Of a stretch of DNA of 64,000 nucleotides, positions 33,121 to 45,790 are shown piece after piece (the stretch's first letter is position 1; each line of letters starts with the position of its first letter). Made by a program: the position numbers and the translations under genes. The DNA comes from Isoetes taiwanensis (taxonomy: Eukaryota; Streptophyta; Lycopodiopsida; Isoetales; Isoetaceae), in NCBI GenBank assembly GCA_021234155.1, contig JAJEKV010000008.1:19747767-19811766 (forward strand). Reading direction: 5' to 3'. The notes under the pieces are model-generated. The model was given only the letters and a program-made list of their open reading frames with translations. It had not been told where the DNA came from and did no database searches.

Positions 33121-36100
33121 TATGATATTATGATATTGAAAAAGCGATGCACTAGCAAAGGACAAGGGACACAAGGTGACATCCCCATAGCCTGAACACA
33201 ACTGAAAGCGTGGTGAGAACTACAAGAAACAAAAAATGGAGCCATAAGGGATAAAAGATGAATAGTACTGATGAGACGAGGGAATACTAGGGACCAACAA
33301 GACACAAGAACCGTGGGGATGAACCAACAGTAAAATGGAAAATGATGCCAACAAGCGAAAAAACAGACTGTAATGAATCTGGCAACCTGGATAAAGAAAA
33401 CTACAAAGATAAGAAAGCATGAATATCTTCAACCAACCATGGAACAAGCAGATCAAGTGGATACAACTATGATTAAAGGCAACAAAACACGGCCGCTAGA
33501 CATAGAATGGAGAGAGGGACAATTCGGGCAATGAAAGACTATGATAGAAAAAACTCAGAAAAGGAAAGTGTCCGATGATCATCTTGGAGGAATAAGGGGG
33601 AAGTGAGTAAGGAAAAATGTAACAAGAACTACAGAAGCAATGGAGCACAAACAAGTGCAGGAGTCCATAAGAAGAAACAGGATGGTCGAAACAAGAACAA
33701 ATATCAGGTCAGGGCAGATACTATAAAAAATGAATAACAACAGTGGAACATCGAGATCGAAGAAATGAAGCGGCACATTGGTGATCAGGCCCTGTAGCAA
33801 TGATGCTGCAAAAAACAAGGTGGAAAGCATCAATAGAACTAAAGAGACCACTAACTATGGAACAGGCGGAGCAAAAAGAGGAAATTGGATAAAGGCAATA
33901 GAAAACCGCCCGTAACTAGAAGGGCGAGAGGAACAAATTCGACAATTGAACACATGAATAAGCTGCAGTAGAGAGGACAAAGAAGGATCCCATAGAGACA
34001 CGGGACATAAGTGTCAACTTAGATGAATAAAACTGGCAAAAGCAATAACTAATGAAGCAAATGGAGTACAAGTAGGACTACAAGAAACCATAGGAAACGG
34101 GACAATGGAACAAGTATGAAACCAGGGCAATACTAAAAAGACACACGGACTACAGAACAATGGAGCAATGAAGGACAACTAGAACTAAAGGACGTGACCA
34201 GCGACCCAAAGAGAAGACAATGGATAGGATAGTAGAATATTAACCGAGATAAGAAAATGACGGGAACACATTGATTTTAAGGTAATTGTTATATATACCA
34301 ACCAGAACCATATCACATCAGAGACCCATAGAAAATAACCAATCATATGAAACAAATATCCTACAATTAACGAACACTAGTGTAGAATGAGGTAAAAAAT
34401 TACACTTAAAGAAAACATCTTAATGCATGATCGATATAGAATGTTCATTGCTATAAAGAATGCTCACGCATAACCTCCATGCCTGTACTCAGACATGTGC
34501 AAGTCTACCATAAGTTATATTTTCCATGAGAAAAAACCATGCGATAAAAAGAATTGTGGGGGCACATTGATAATAATGTAGCCATGACAACGACAAAAGA
34601 CATACTACAGTAAGTTATAGTTCTCCTAAGAAATCAAGCGAAAAAGAAGTTCTAGAAAATATGCACTGGTCAAACTCAAAGTATAGAAGCGAAAAATGAA
34701 TAAACGATAGTCAACCAACAAACTGACGAGGCATGCCAACCTTAGAGACCAACTAGACTCAAGGACTGAGTGGGATGGAGGGGATCAGAGATCACATGGT
34801 AAATGAAACAAACGAAGCAGAGGGATAGAGCAATGTGATTGCGATGAACGGGGTAACATGAACCACATGGACCAAACAACGTGAAAACAAGACTAACAAT
34901 GACTAAAAGAACAAGTAAACAAAAGGCTGGAAGAGGAGTAATGGACCATGAGTAAGGACAAAGTGAAACAACAGCCAAACATGAAACTAATCAGACTAAA
35001 AGAATAAAATCCAACAAAGAAACAAGAAGAATAGAGCTTCAAACTAACAGAAAGGAAAGGTGAAGAAGGTAGAAGGTAGCCACAAGGATTTGAAAACTTT
35101 CAAAAGCAAGATTGAACATGTCAAAAGAACTAAAAAGACCAACCAACCATAGAACAAGCAGAGCAACATGGGACAAATCAAAGTAGAAGGAATAGGAAAA
35201 AGGGCACCATGACGACAAAAGATGGCGTATCCAAGAACTACAGAAGCGGGTGAAGCACAAGTGAAACTGCAAGGATCCGTAAGGAAGAAATGGGACAATT
35301 GGAACTAGTATAAAAATAGAGCAACCAGTTAAAGAAACTCACGGATTATGAGAGACAAATGGAGCAATAATAGACAACTAAAACTAGGTATGTGATGGGT
35401 AACATGGAGAGAAGAAAAATGACTAAGGCAGTGAAAATTAACGAGATAAAAAAGGATTGAAGGCATATAGGTCTTAGGGTAGCTGAACATCAACAAGAAC
35501 CAAACCCCATAAGAGACACATATAAACCATTGAGAAAAAACGAGTCCAACATCACCGCTGCTAAACATATGAAAAAAGGTCAGATTAAGCAATGAGCACT
35601 CTGGAGGAAAAACAGACCAATCTAAGAAAATAATCTTACGCAAGAGACCATGCCTAATGCCTATAACTTGGATATGTGCAAGTCTACTGTAAGTTATAGT
35701 TTCCATGAGGAAAAACAAGCGGTAAGAGAAATGACGGGGCATATTGGTATTAATGCAGTCATAACACCCACAAGAAACATACCGCATAAGAAAAACATAA
35801 GCAAGATATAGGGACTACATATACAAATGTCAATGCATCATGAAAAAAATGTATCACATATATATAACAAATACTAATGCAATATGAAATATGAAATAGA
35901 ATAAGGTCAACAGTTATCCATGTCAAACATAATATATACATGCACGATATGCTTGCCAAACCATAAGATAAACCCATTCCAAACATCATGCCCAATACAT
36001 ATAACTTGGATACATACACGTCTACTATAAGTTATAGTTCCCATGAGAAATCATGCAACTTGCGAGTTCTAAAAACATGCATCATGTTAAAACTCGAAAT

Positions 36101-37530
36101 ATAGAAATGTAGAATACCAATTCACATAGAACTAGGGAAAAACGAGTCCAACATCACTACTGCTAAACATATGAAAAAATGTTAGTTCAAGCAATGTGAG
36201 CATTCTTAGAAGGAAAACATACTATACTACTTAACATAACCTCTATGTCGGGATATCATGCCTAAAGCCTATAACATAAGATCCGGGCAAGTCCAACCTT
36301 AAGGTATCGTTTCCATGAGAAAAACATGATAAAAAGAATTGACAAGGCACATTGCAACACGGATAAGAAATATACCACCCAAAAGAAAAAAAAAAATCAT
36401 AAACCCAATGTATCACACTCATATAACAAACACTGACATGAAATAGAAAGATGTCAACAATTATCCATGTCATAATATACATGTCCAAAATAATACGCTT
36501 GACAAACCAGAAAAAATGCTCATGCATAACCACATGCTGACATCATGCCTAAAATGCATACCCTAGAAACGCATTATATATCTACCGTGACGCGGTTCAT
36601 CAGAAGTTATAGTTTCCATAAGAAAATAAGACTACCGAACCTTATGGAACTAGGGAAAAACGAGACCAACATCACCAATGCTAAACAGACGAAGAAGGTT
36701 AGTTATAGTAATGACCACTTTGGGGGGGAAACAAACTAGCCCAAGAAAACAACGCGAACCATATAATATAAGAATCTGAAACGGGAAAAAGGAATGGGAG
36801 AGGCGTGCCTGCGGAAATCCAAACTAGCAAACCAACAAGGTGAACCAAGAACTATACAAGCCCAAACTGACAAACCAAAAAGTGAATCACAAGCTATACA
36901 AGGACCAACAAACGAAAACATATCAACCTAGAGAAAATCACCATAAACACCAGACTAACATCGATAAAAACATATATAATCAAGGGGACAAGTTAAGGGG
37001 CCAAAAGCCAAACATGGTCCCAGAGTAAAAAGAAATGACAAAGTCCATGGGCATGGCAAATTGAAAAAAGGGAAAGGATACATCGATGGCTATCCTAAAA
37101 AAAAACTAGGAAAAAACAGATGAAAGTAGGCAAAAAACATAAATGCAGAATAAACATCATTAACACTTCTCAAAAACATACATAACATCAAAATCCACAA
37201 TAGGAATCATGCAAACCAAAAGATAAGTGGCGGAAGAAAGAACCCGGATCACGAAGAAAATTGCGTCCATCTGAAAATCAAGTATTGTGAAGCTGTATTA
37301 GAATCACACTCACTGAAATCTGCAAGAAAAGAAATGAGAGCAGCCGCCATCTGATATCTGAAAGAAAGAAAAAGTGAGCAGCCACCATATGTTATTGAGT
37401 AATAACCTTGTAAATCCACAAAACCATAGCAAAAAGCAAATCAACGGTTAACCAGCAGATAACCATCCATGTAACCACACCATCAACTAACCAAGCACTG
37501 ACACTCGCCAAAATGCTCTTGATCATATCT
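33121..37530. repeat. degenerate, purine-strand repeat field
   Basis: The plus strand is dominated by A and G, and diverged modules recur. ACCAACCATGGAACAAGCAGA occurs in variants near 33430, 33848 and 35146. AACTACAGAAGC..GGAGCACAA occurs near 33632, 34055 and 35233. GCAAGTCTAC..TAAGTTATAG..CCATGAG occurs near 34499, 35678 and 36017, with further relatives near 36288 and 36571. The Phe/Leu-rich minus-strand frames reflect this composition. No coding domain is recognised; it may be a large non-coding retroelement or a decayed satellite. Confidence 0.6.
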
Positions 37531-38000
37531 TTCATCCAGAGTATCGGATTTCAGCAATTCTTGGATCTTTGGAAAGCCTATCCAGAGAGCTTGTCAAAGA
37601 TATAAGATTCGAGCCTATTGGACACTATGAAGGCTATGAAAAATACAGATTCACGATTTAGGCGTGAGAGAGCTCTCTAAGAAAACACTTTTTCCCATAT
37701 CTCCCTCCCGAATCGGATTCAAGCAATCTTTGGAGGATAGAAAGCTTATCCAGTGAGCTTTCTAGGAACATAAAAATCGAATAATTTGGATGGAAAAAGG
37801 CCGTGAAAAAAATGCAGATTAGTGATTACGGCGAGTAAAAAGCTCTAAGATAATGCTTTTTTCAAGATATCTCCCTCGAATAATATCGGATTCAGCGATT
37901 TTGGATGGATGAAAAGCTTATCCAATGGGCTTTCCAGCGGAGCAAAAAGCCTGCAAAAAAATTAGAATGAAAATTTCGACCAGACTCAGAGGGAAAAAGG
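37530..38000. repeat. three tandem copies of an about 170-bp unit
   Basis: The word ATCGGATT(T)CA.GCAAT starts copies at about 37543, 37712 and 37886, each followed by TTGGA, a GAAAGC.TATCCA word and an AGAT.TCTCCCTC word. Spacing is 169 and 174 bp. Confidence 0.8.
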
Positions 38001-38098
38001 GCCCCTAGAAAAGCTTGAAAGGTTTGATGCTCAAAAACAAGAATAGGGCAACAAATAGCTAACTAGGAAAGCTAAGAACAACTAGGGATAAGCAGAAA

Positions 38099-38303
38099 AG
38101 AAACTCTAGAACCAATGAAGATCCAGCTCGCCTGAGCTAGCGTGCAATATGGATATATAGTAGACAGAGCCAAAGAAAGCCTGCGTTATAGAAGGTTCAA
38201 GCTATAGATAGATCTAACGCTCAAAATGGCGTGACGCCAAAGCAGGCGTCCCTTTCCCCAGAATGATGGTTCTCTTCTATATAAGAAGAGAACCGTGGCA
38301 TAA
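38099..38303. repeat. about 200-bp direct repeat, copy 2
   Basis: Matches 30481-30683 in the same orientation. It includes the palindrome GGTTCTCTTCT..AGAAGAGAACC at 38268-38294. The two copies bracket 7.6 kb that includes unit 3. Confidence 0.85.
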
Positions 38304-40627
38304 CTATATTGTCAGGTCAAATAGTGTGGATTTGATTTAAGCCACTTCACCCTCGGCTCATGGAGGGCAACCTTCCGTGCGCAGCACCTTGTTTGTGCAG
38401 CATGAATAATCAGATTAAACATGCAATTGATTTGCATGAATTGATCATTAGCCTAAGAGTAAATCTGTGCGTATATCGCGAGTCCTCACCACGAATGCGA
38501 TTGACCCCACATTGTAGAATCGAGATTCTCCGAGAGGGCTTAATGATATATATTAGGTCTTTCGTGTTTCTCCTCATTCGCCGCTTCTTCTCATAACAAG
38601 TATTAATAGTAGCATTGGGCAAAATCCCGCCCCTCCGCCCTTCTTTTTTTCCTCTTATTCGTAGACCATCGACTCAAGTGTCATCTATGTTAAGAAATTC
38701 TAATAATGCCTCTCTTTTTAAGAAAGTTATTATTATTTATATGCGCTTAGCACGCTTTGACCAGCCCCTCTTCGTTATAGAGGTTTTTGTCGATGGCACG
38801 CGATGACAAGCCCCCTCCGAAGGTTTTTTTTTTCAAGTTCTTTCAAGTTCTTTTCAAAAGTTATATATTTTCTCGTGGCACACATGACCAGCCTCTCCTT
38901 GTTATAAAGGTCTATTATCACATGGCACGCATGACTAGCCCCTCTAGAGATTTTTCAATATTTTTTCTGTTATGTTGGTATTTCTTCTTTTATGTTTTGT
39001 GATTGTTTATTGTCATTGTCATTGATTATAGGATGCATGCGACAGGAGTTTAAGCTATCCATATGTTGTGCTTATTAACGAAACTTATGGATGCTTGCAT
39101 TTATATTTCTAGGATTAGAAAAGTCAAGAGACATACATATTTCTTCTTTGCTCGGTACTGGTCATCTACTTTCTCATGCAGACGCCTCCGTGCAATACCG
39201 AGAACATTGGCAGTCATTTCTCATTGGCGTGGTTTTTTATCCCGATGAAAAGCTGTCACCACTTTTCTCACTGTTGCCTAGCCCTGTCATGATATTATTG
39301 TTATTTCTCTTTATATGTGGGTGGTCTGGTATTATGCCTATGTCAGTTACCCCACTCACTTCACAAAATTATAAACCCGATGTATACTGCTGCAGTGATG
39401 AATGAAAAGCCTATCTATGCCGGTGTTTTGATGTGCATATATCGCGAGTCCTCATCACGAGAATATATCATTTGTCAATTCTGCCATTAAGAAGAACATA
39501 ATACTGATAAATATGGATCCATTACCATTGTAATTGTTGAAACCTTCAAGTATTCTTCCATGCTAGGATCCTCTACTTTTCTTAAAGGATCATCTAAATG
39601 AAGTCATAACCAAAGGGCTAAAACTTGCATCTAAGGAAAGCTAGAATTAGAAGGACCAAAACAAGTTAGTACCTTTGGCATCATATTATGGGCAATGCCA
39701 AAAACAGAAGTTAAGCACAAGGAAAAGGCAAAACCCCCTCCACATTTATAGCAATTTTTTGATGTATAATACGTGATGCTGTCTATGAAGAGTGGTGAAT
39801 AATGTCCCGCAGGAACAATTTGCAGGTGAGAAGTGATCTCCAAATAGACCGTATCATTTCTCTCATATCAGGCTATTAGGTATAAAGGAAAGTCCCTTCG
39901 GGCTTGACTCTAGAGGGGAAATCCTGCTGATTCGCAGTGCAGGGAGGCTGGGTCGACCCTCCAGAATCAAGCCCGGAGGGATTTTTACCAACAGAAAGAC
40001 ATTTTTATCCATCATTCTGGAGCTGAATCGAAGGTAAAAAAAAGCCAGAATCAGGGGTAAAATCGCCGCGTTCAGAGTTTGTTCTTCCGCTCGTCTTCCA
40101 GGTTTAGAAAACGTGCCACGTGGCACAATACGATTGCACGCAGAGCCAGAACGACTGGTAAGGATTCTCTCCAATTTAGTTGAAAGCTTTTGAGCTCCAT
40201 AAACAGCTAGAGCAAGTCTAGGTGGATCGTTTAGAAGCAGAAGTGACGCATCTAGATAAGGGGCTTTCTGGGGCAGGGGCCGACAATATGAAGACCAAGA
40301 TTAAAAATTTCAAAATACTAGTATAATGTTGTACAAGGCATAATGTGCATCTAGAACTGTGCATCCTTCATCAAGTCACTAGCTTTCTTCCATTTGATAG
40401 CTACTTTGCTAAAACTAGTTGACAATGCACATGGATTATTCCAACATGCCACTCTTCGCCATCCACCAATCTTCGCTAGCATTATCAATCACCATAGTAG
40501 TTATTAGAGTTCAATTTTTTGGCTTAGGCAACTCAAAGTCTTTTATATGCAAGTAATTATTAGCAGTTTACAAGGCATCTAATAAATCTTCATGCAAATT
40601 GTAACTAAACGGTGGGTTTAGATTTCC
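38304..40627. other. unassigned stretch with short repeats
   Basis: At 38750-38965 a unit containing GGCACGCATGACCAGCCCCT and TATAGAGGT recurs three or four times. The same word occurs in the foldback arms near 25510 and 26270. ATATCGCGAGTCCTCA occurs near 38474 and 39438. A hairpin-like pair, TCCCTTCGGGCTTGA and TCAAGCCCGGAGGGA, lies at 39891-39983. No gene supported. Confidence 0.45.
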
Positions 40628-41749
40628 TGTGACGTCCCCTACTTCCTCTACGATGCTCCCATCGTATCAGGAGGCGGACTTCATCCCCCTGACAGCCAAA
40701 CTAGCAGGGGCCATCCACTTGGCGCCAATCCCAAGGACTGCGTCAGTACGGAAGAGTGGATGGGTCATTTGCCCCGTCTTCCTTCGGGCTCGACCTAGCT
40801 GTGGAAGCGCGAATAAACATGAGCACATAACATCAATATATCAACAAGTCACCCCGAGGGGTGATAACATCATAACATAACATCTACAACAACATCAGTA
40901 ACATCCACATAGGGGGGAACCTACCCAAGGTTCAGACTCATAGGGGGAAACTGGCGTCTTGAGTCTTCAGAAGTCAATGCAGACCAAATTCATGGCGATT
41001 GGATTGGGCTGGCATAAGAACATGGCTGTTGGGTAGTCCACTCCATCCGCCCTTCCCGTGCACACTTTGCAGAGTAGGTTGAAAAGTATTGGGACCGGAC
41101 CGTAGCCTGCCGGATGCATAGCCAAGAGGGCTACTACTGGGTTGCATCTCCCCAGTCCCGATGAGGCAGGAGGAGAGTCACCTCCCCTTCAGAGGCATGC
41201 ATGCCATCACAGGTAGCTAGAGGGCCACTGCCCGTATTCGACTTGAACCTCATTGAAGGTAACGCATTACCCAAGAGGTGTCGAGCTCATGCCTTGCCCA
41301 CATGCAGTGGCAAACCATTAAGCCTAGCCCACTAAGATCTCTGATAGGCTTTACACACTAGAGGGATCAATCATTGATGGGACAAGTCCCCCTTGTCTAC
41401 CGGTCTAGCCCCGCCACCCACAACCAGGCGGGCTCTTGTGCACAGGCCGCATTAATTGGGAATTAATGAGGCTATCTAGGATCATCTGCTACAGAGGCTT
41501 TTAGGGTCTCTAGCCCCCTTCCCAATACATGGAGATCATAGAGTGGAATCACTTATCATCATCAAAGAACTGAATGTAGAATAACATCTAATCTATCTAC
41601 CTAAACATCCAGAGTTAAGTTCCTTTGTTAGAGCTTGTGATCTCGGAACCTATAAGGCCTCTAAGGCTGAACTAACATGCTAAATCAACGGGCTAAAATG
41701 TGGCATTGCACAACAGAATGACCATTTACCTGATCCCTGGCTCGCTCCT
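40628..41749. repeat. element E: LTR, left part (split by element C)
   Basis: Starts TGTGACGTCCCCTAC and aligns with the left 1.1 kb of the element C LTR at 41750-42869. It stops at CTCGCTCCT, where element C begins, and resumes at 62113. No internal sequence borders it on the left, so it looks like a solo LTR of the same family. Confidence 0.7.
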
Positions 41750-43329
41750 TGTGACGTCCCCTGCTTCTCATACGAGAAGACGGAGCATTCCCCTTGACAA
41801 CCATCTGGCAAGGGCCATCCACCTGACTCCACTCCCAGTGGAATGAGTCAGCAAGGGAAGAGTGGATGTGTCATTCACCCGTCTTCCTTCGGGTCGACCT
41901 ATCTGCGGAAGCGTGAATAAACAAACATGAGCACATACTAACAGTATATCAATACAATCACCTCGAAGGGTGAATACATCATAATCATCTCATATACAAC
42001 AACATCAATATGAACAATAGCAACATGGGGAATCCTACCTGGGGCTCTGACTCGAGGGGTTCGACTGACGGCTTGGGCCTCCAGAAGTCATTGCAGACAG
42101 AATTTATGGAAATGGATTTGGCTGGCATAGAAACATGGCTATAGGGTAGTCCACTCCATCCGCCCCTCCTGTACACACTTTGCAGAGTGGATTGATAAGT
42201 ATTGGGACCGGACCGTAGCCTGCCAGGTCCATAGCCAAGAGGGCTACTACTGGGTTGCATCTCCCCAGCCCTGATGAGGCAGGAGGAAGGTCACCCTCCC
42301 TCCAGAGGCTTCCATGCTCAACACAGGTGGCTAGAGGGCCACTGCCCTTATTCGACTTGAACCCAATGGAGAGTGACGCATCACTCCACGGGTGTCGAGC
42401 CCATGCCTTGCCCACACGCAGTGGCAAGGCATTAGACCTAGCTCACTAGAATCCCTGGTAGGCTTTACACGCCAGAGGGATTGGTCTGTGTTGGGACAAG
42501 TACCTCCTTGTTCTGTCGGTCTAGACCCTCCACCTTCAACCCGGTGGGCTCTTGTGTACAGGCCGCAAGTAACTGGGAACTAGTAGGTTGCCTAGAATCA
42601 TCTGCTATACAGGCTTTAGGCCTCTACCCCCCTTCCCAATACATGGAGGTCACAGAATGAAATACCAATATCATCACAGAACTGAAATGAAGAACATCAT
42701 CTAATCTATCTATCTAAACATCCAGAGTTAGGTTCCTTAGTTAGGGCTTATGATCTTGGGATCTATAAGGCCTCTATGGCTGAATGAATATGCTAAACTA
42801 CCTTACTGCCTAGCCCAAAGATGGCTTTGCACAACATAATGACTAGATACCTGGTCCTTGACCTGCTCCGGATCCTCGGAACGTATCCATGCCTCTAATC
42901 TTGCTGAAGATGGCTGCTACTCGATGATCTGTTGTGCAAAGACGGTTTTTCAGAGCCGAACAATGCGAATTGGAGTCCTGGCTTGGCCGAAATGGCTCAA
43001 GAGAACCCTAAATGCGAAATGGGAAAGGAGCTCTATGGAAACCCTAAAATGCAAAGAGAAGAAAAGGGTTTAGGGTTTAAGGGGAAGCCCTTATATAGAA
43101 ACTCTTAGGGTTAGGTTAATCATTGGCAAATGGGGTTTAGCCATTTGGCAATGGGGTCCATGGAGTTATTAATTGTGTATGTTTACAACCTACTACATGC
43201 ACAATATTCAAAGTTACCCCCTAGGTGCAACCTACTACAACCACCAAGTACATGTCATCCGTGATGTGTATGGGTGACGTGGCAGTATAATATACGTACT
43301 CGGGGCGTATATTATGCTGGAACGTCACA
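41750..43329 (-). repeat. element C 3' LTR
   Basis: 1580 bp, TGTGACGTCCC to GGAACGTCACA. It shares blocks with the element A LTRs (GAAGCGTGAATA, CTCCATCCGCCCCTCCTGT, GGCTCTTGTG.ACAGGCCGCA), so A, C and E belong to related families. Confidence 0.88.
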
Positions 43330-43378
43330 TTCTCCCCACCTTGACTTGATGCTGTCCTCAGCATCACGCGTCTCCCCC
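43330..43378 (-). other. element C polypurine tract and 3' stub
   Basis: On the minus strand GTCAAGGTGGGGAGAA lies directly before the LTR start TGTGACG, the usual plus-strand primer position. Only about 50 bp of element C survives here before the sequence of the element D LTR begins. Confidence 0.85.
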
Positions 43379-45131
43379 AATGCAAAGACCAAGACATGTG
43401 AAGTTCATTAGAATATTCCCTATACATGTGCCTAGATCATACCGTTGCCAAGGTTGCCCATACCTGTTGAAGTAGCTTTCCCAATGAACCTTACAATGAC
43501 ATAGAAGTATATCTCATACTTAGCATTTTCACAATACTTACAGCTTACGCTAAGGCGATTCCCCCCATTAAGGAATGCAACTCCACATTAGCTTCTGATA
43601 AATCCGTTGGTCATAGTAACTTACCATACCTCTTACATATAATTCTCATCCAATACCATGTCGGAGTAGCTAAACTTACTGACATGGGTGATGATCACAA
43701 TCTAATCACGTCGATGAAGTCACAAGCATGGCTATCATTGATGTAGCTCCGATGCCTACGTGCTTTGCTGAACAAGGAAAGATACTACCAATCCACACAA
43801 TGCAATACTTGCCTCATAACCATTCTCCCATGGGGATAATCCATTAGCTATGATGCCTTTGATAAAATACAATGCAACAACTTAGAAACTTACATGTATA
43901 CACTTAGACTAACAGTGCTCCACGCCATAGCCTCATCTGGACACTCCATATACCTCATATTGCTCTCCCGGCTCAACTTCTCCAGATCTCCAAAGTTCCA
44001 ACATCTATTTCTTTTTGAACCATTGTTAGCTAAGGTTTTTTTAATATTCTAATTAAAAACCCACTTTCCATAGCTTAAGATTTATTAATGCGTCTTAATG
44101 TGGAAACTCCAAATCTTGCACTTCTGGCTTAAAAATCCACAGGACCTCATGACCGCAACTGGATATAGCCTCTGCCAACTTACCATAAAACCAGGCCCCA
44201 TCTCCATAAACCACTCGTTCAATGCCTCATGTTACTTTAGGACCTTATCTTATTTAATTCAACAAAGCATACTTAAATAACTAATAATCAAATCAGACCT
44301 ATCTCCTACATCTGTACTGAACTTACTATTGTGGATAGTCTGTGCTAGATCCCTGCCCTTGTACTTCCATAGTTTCCCTTATACTCCTTGTATATTTATT
44401 TATCCACTTCTTATAACTTTATTTAAGGTGTACATGACATTTGTTAACAAGACATCAAGGAAAAGGACAAATAAAAACAACGAAACAACCAACAAACAGA
44501 TCGGGTTACAGACCGGGTTGCAACTTTTCGGAGCTGCCCACAATGCATCGGGGTTCTAATGCCCAAATCGGCCTGTTCCATGTCATATCGGGATGTTTCC
44601 AGATCTTCTTCGGCTCCGTCGGCGACGATTCGTCTGTTGCATGAAAAACCGTTGTTGCACCCATAATTTCTCAACTAGATTCCTCCCCGCATCAATTTCG
44701 CCTACTCCGGGCTCTTTTAGGATAATTACCATGCATCTAGATTAGCTTCTATTCCATCTTTCGTTCCTCACGGATGTTTCTACGCCATACTTTCTCGAAC
44801 ATACATAGCCAAACCTTCTTATCAATTCATGCATAAATCCAATGATATCAGCCCATGTACCAGATTAACTCAACAAAACCCCACCAGAAGAAGATGTTTG
44901 ATGCCGTTCTTGATGTGATCTCCAAGCTCTTGCCTCTTTGGTGTCTCCACGAGAATCCTTCTATGCTCGCAATTAGGTCCTACGGCCTTCTACAAAAGCT
45001 TTGCAAGGCTCCTTCTCAAAAACACAAGAAAACCTTGCTTTTAAGCTCTCTACACATGCATGCACGCCATGCATGTATACATGCGTATTTAAATACGCAT
45101 GCTGCACCATCAAGTGGCCAGGTCCGTTACA
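43379..45131 (-). repeat. element D 3' LTR, missing its outer 876 bp
   Basis: Matches 53253-55003 almost base for base. The part equivalent to 52377-53252 is absent, and the missing end coincides with the missing 3' part of element C, so a single deletion is likely. A perfect 22-bp palindrome (CATGCGTATTT and its complement) lies at 45080-45101. Confidence 0.9.
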
Positions 45132-45210
45132 GTCTCCCCTTCTAAAATTAACCCATGTCCTCATGGGTCAATCATAGATCCAAGCACTTCTCAAATCCCT
45201 TATAACTATC
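45132..45210 (-). other. element D interior, 3' part with polypurine tract
   Basis: On the minus strand AGAAGGGGAGAC directly precedes the LTR start TGTAACGG. The segment continues at 52127 on the other side of the LINE. Confidence 0.8.
45195..45210. repeat. LINE target site duplication, left copy
   Basis: ATCCCTTATAACTATC, identical to 52111-52126. The 16-bp length is typical of target-primed reverse transcription. Confidence 0.95.
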
Positions 45211-45790
45211 TTTTTTTTTAATTGAAGGCTTAAGTATGTATTAAAAGTATATGATAACGTACATGGTTCCAAAAAAGCTATAATGCTTTTTTGAAAAAAA
45301 AAAGAGACCTTTAGGAAAGGGTAGGTCGGAAACCCTGATAAGTTAAACTGACCAAAGACGTAACAGAATTATAAGTTTCTGGTAGTTCCAAACAGTTTCA
45401 AGCAGTTAGAAAATTTGAAAAATCTGGAAGGGCAGTGATCAATGCTCGCCCGAGTATCTCCTTTTCTTGGGCTCCCCTTTGGAATGGTCACATATGGGCC
45501 TTCCCTGGATTGAATCTGTCTTTTTTATCCTTGGCAGTACACAGAATGTATCTTCTTTCATCCAAGTAAGCGCAAAGCGAGGCACAGTTGCATTGTGATT
45601 ATCCCCATGCTCGCGTTTGGTATTTCCACCCCAAATTGTGTTAGCCATTGCATTCGCATGAAGATTCATCCTTCTCCACTTCAATCTTTTGAACATGATC
45701 GAGTGTTTCCGCACACAAAAGCAAAATTGACATTAGATAAAGGAATTAGGACTTAGTTTCGATTTCGAAGATTTCAAAACCCAATTTATA

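Noticed and set aside
33120-36533. Series of Phe/Leu-rich minus-strand ORFs looking like membrane proteins
   Set aside because: Their hydrophobicity follows from the purine-rich plus strand (TTT/CTT/TCT codons on the other strand). Modules repeat without frame conservation.
42104-42449. ORFs inside the LTR of element C
   Set aside because: They overlap on both strands, are not kept in the related LTR copies, and have no domain.
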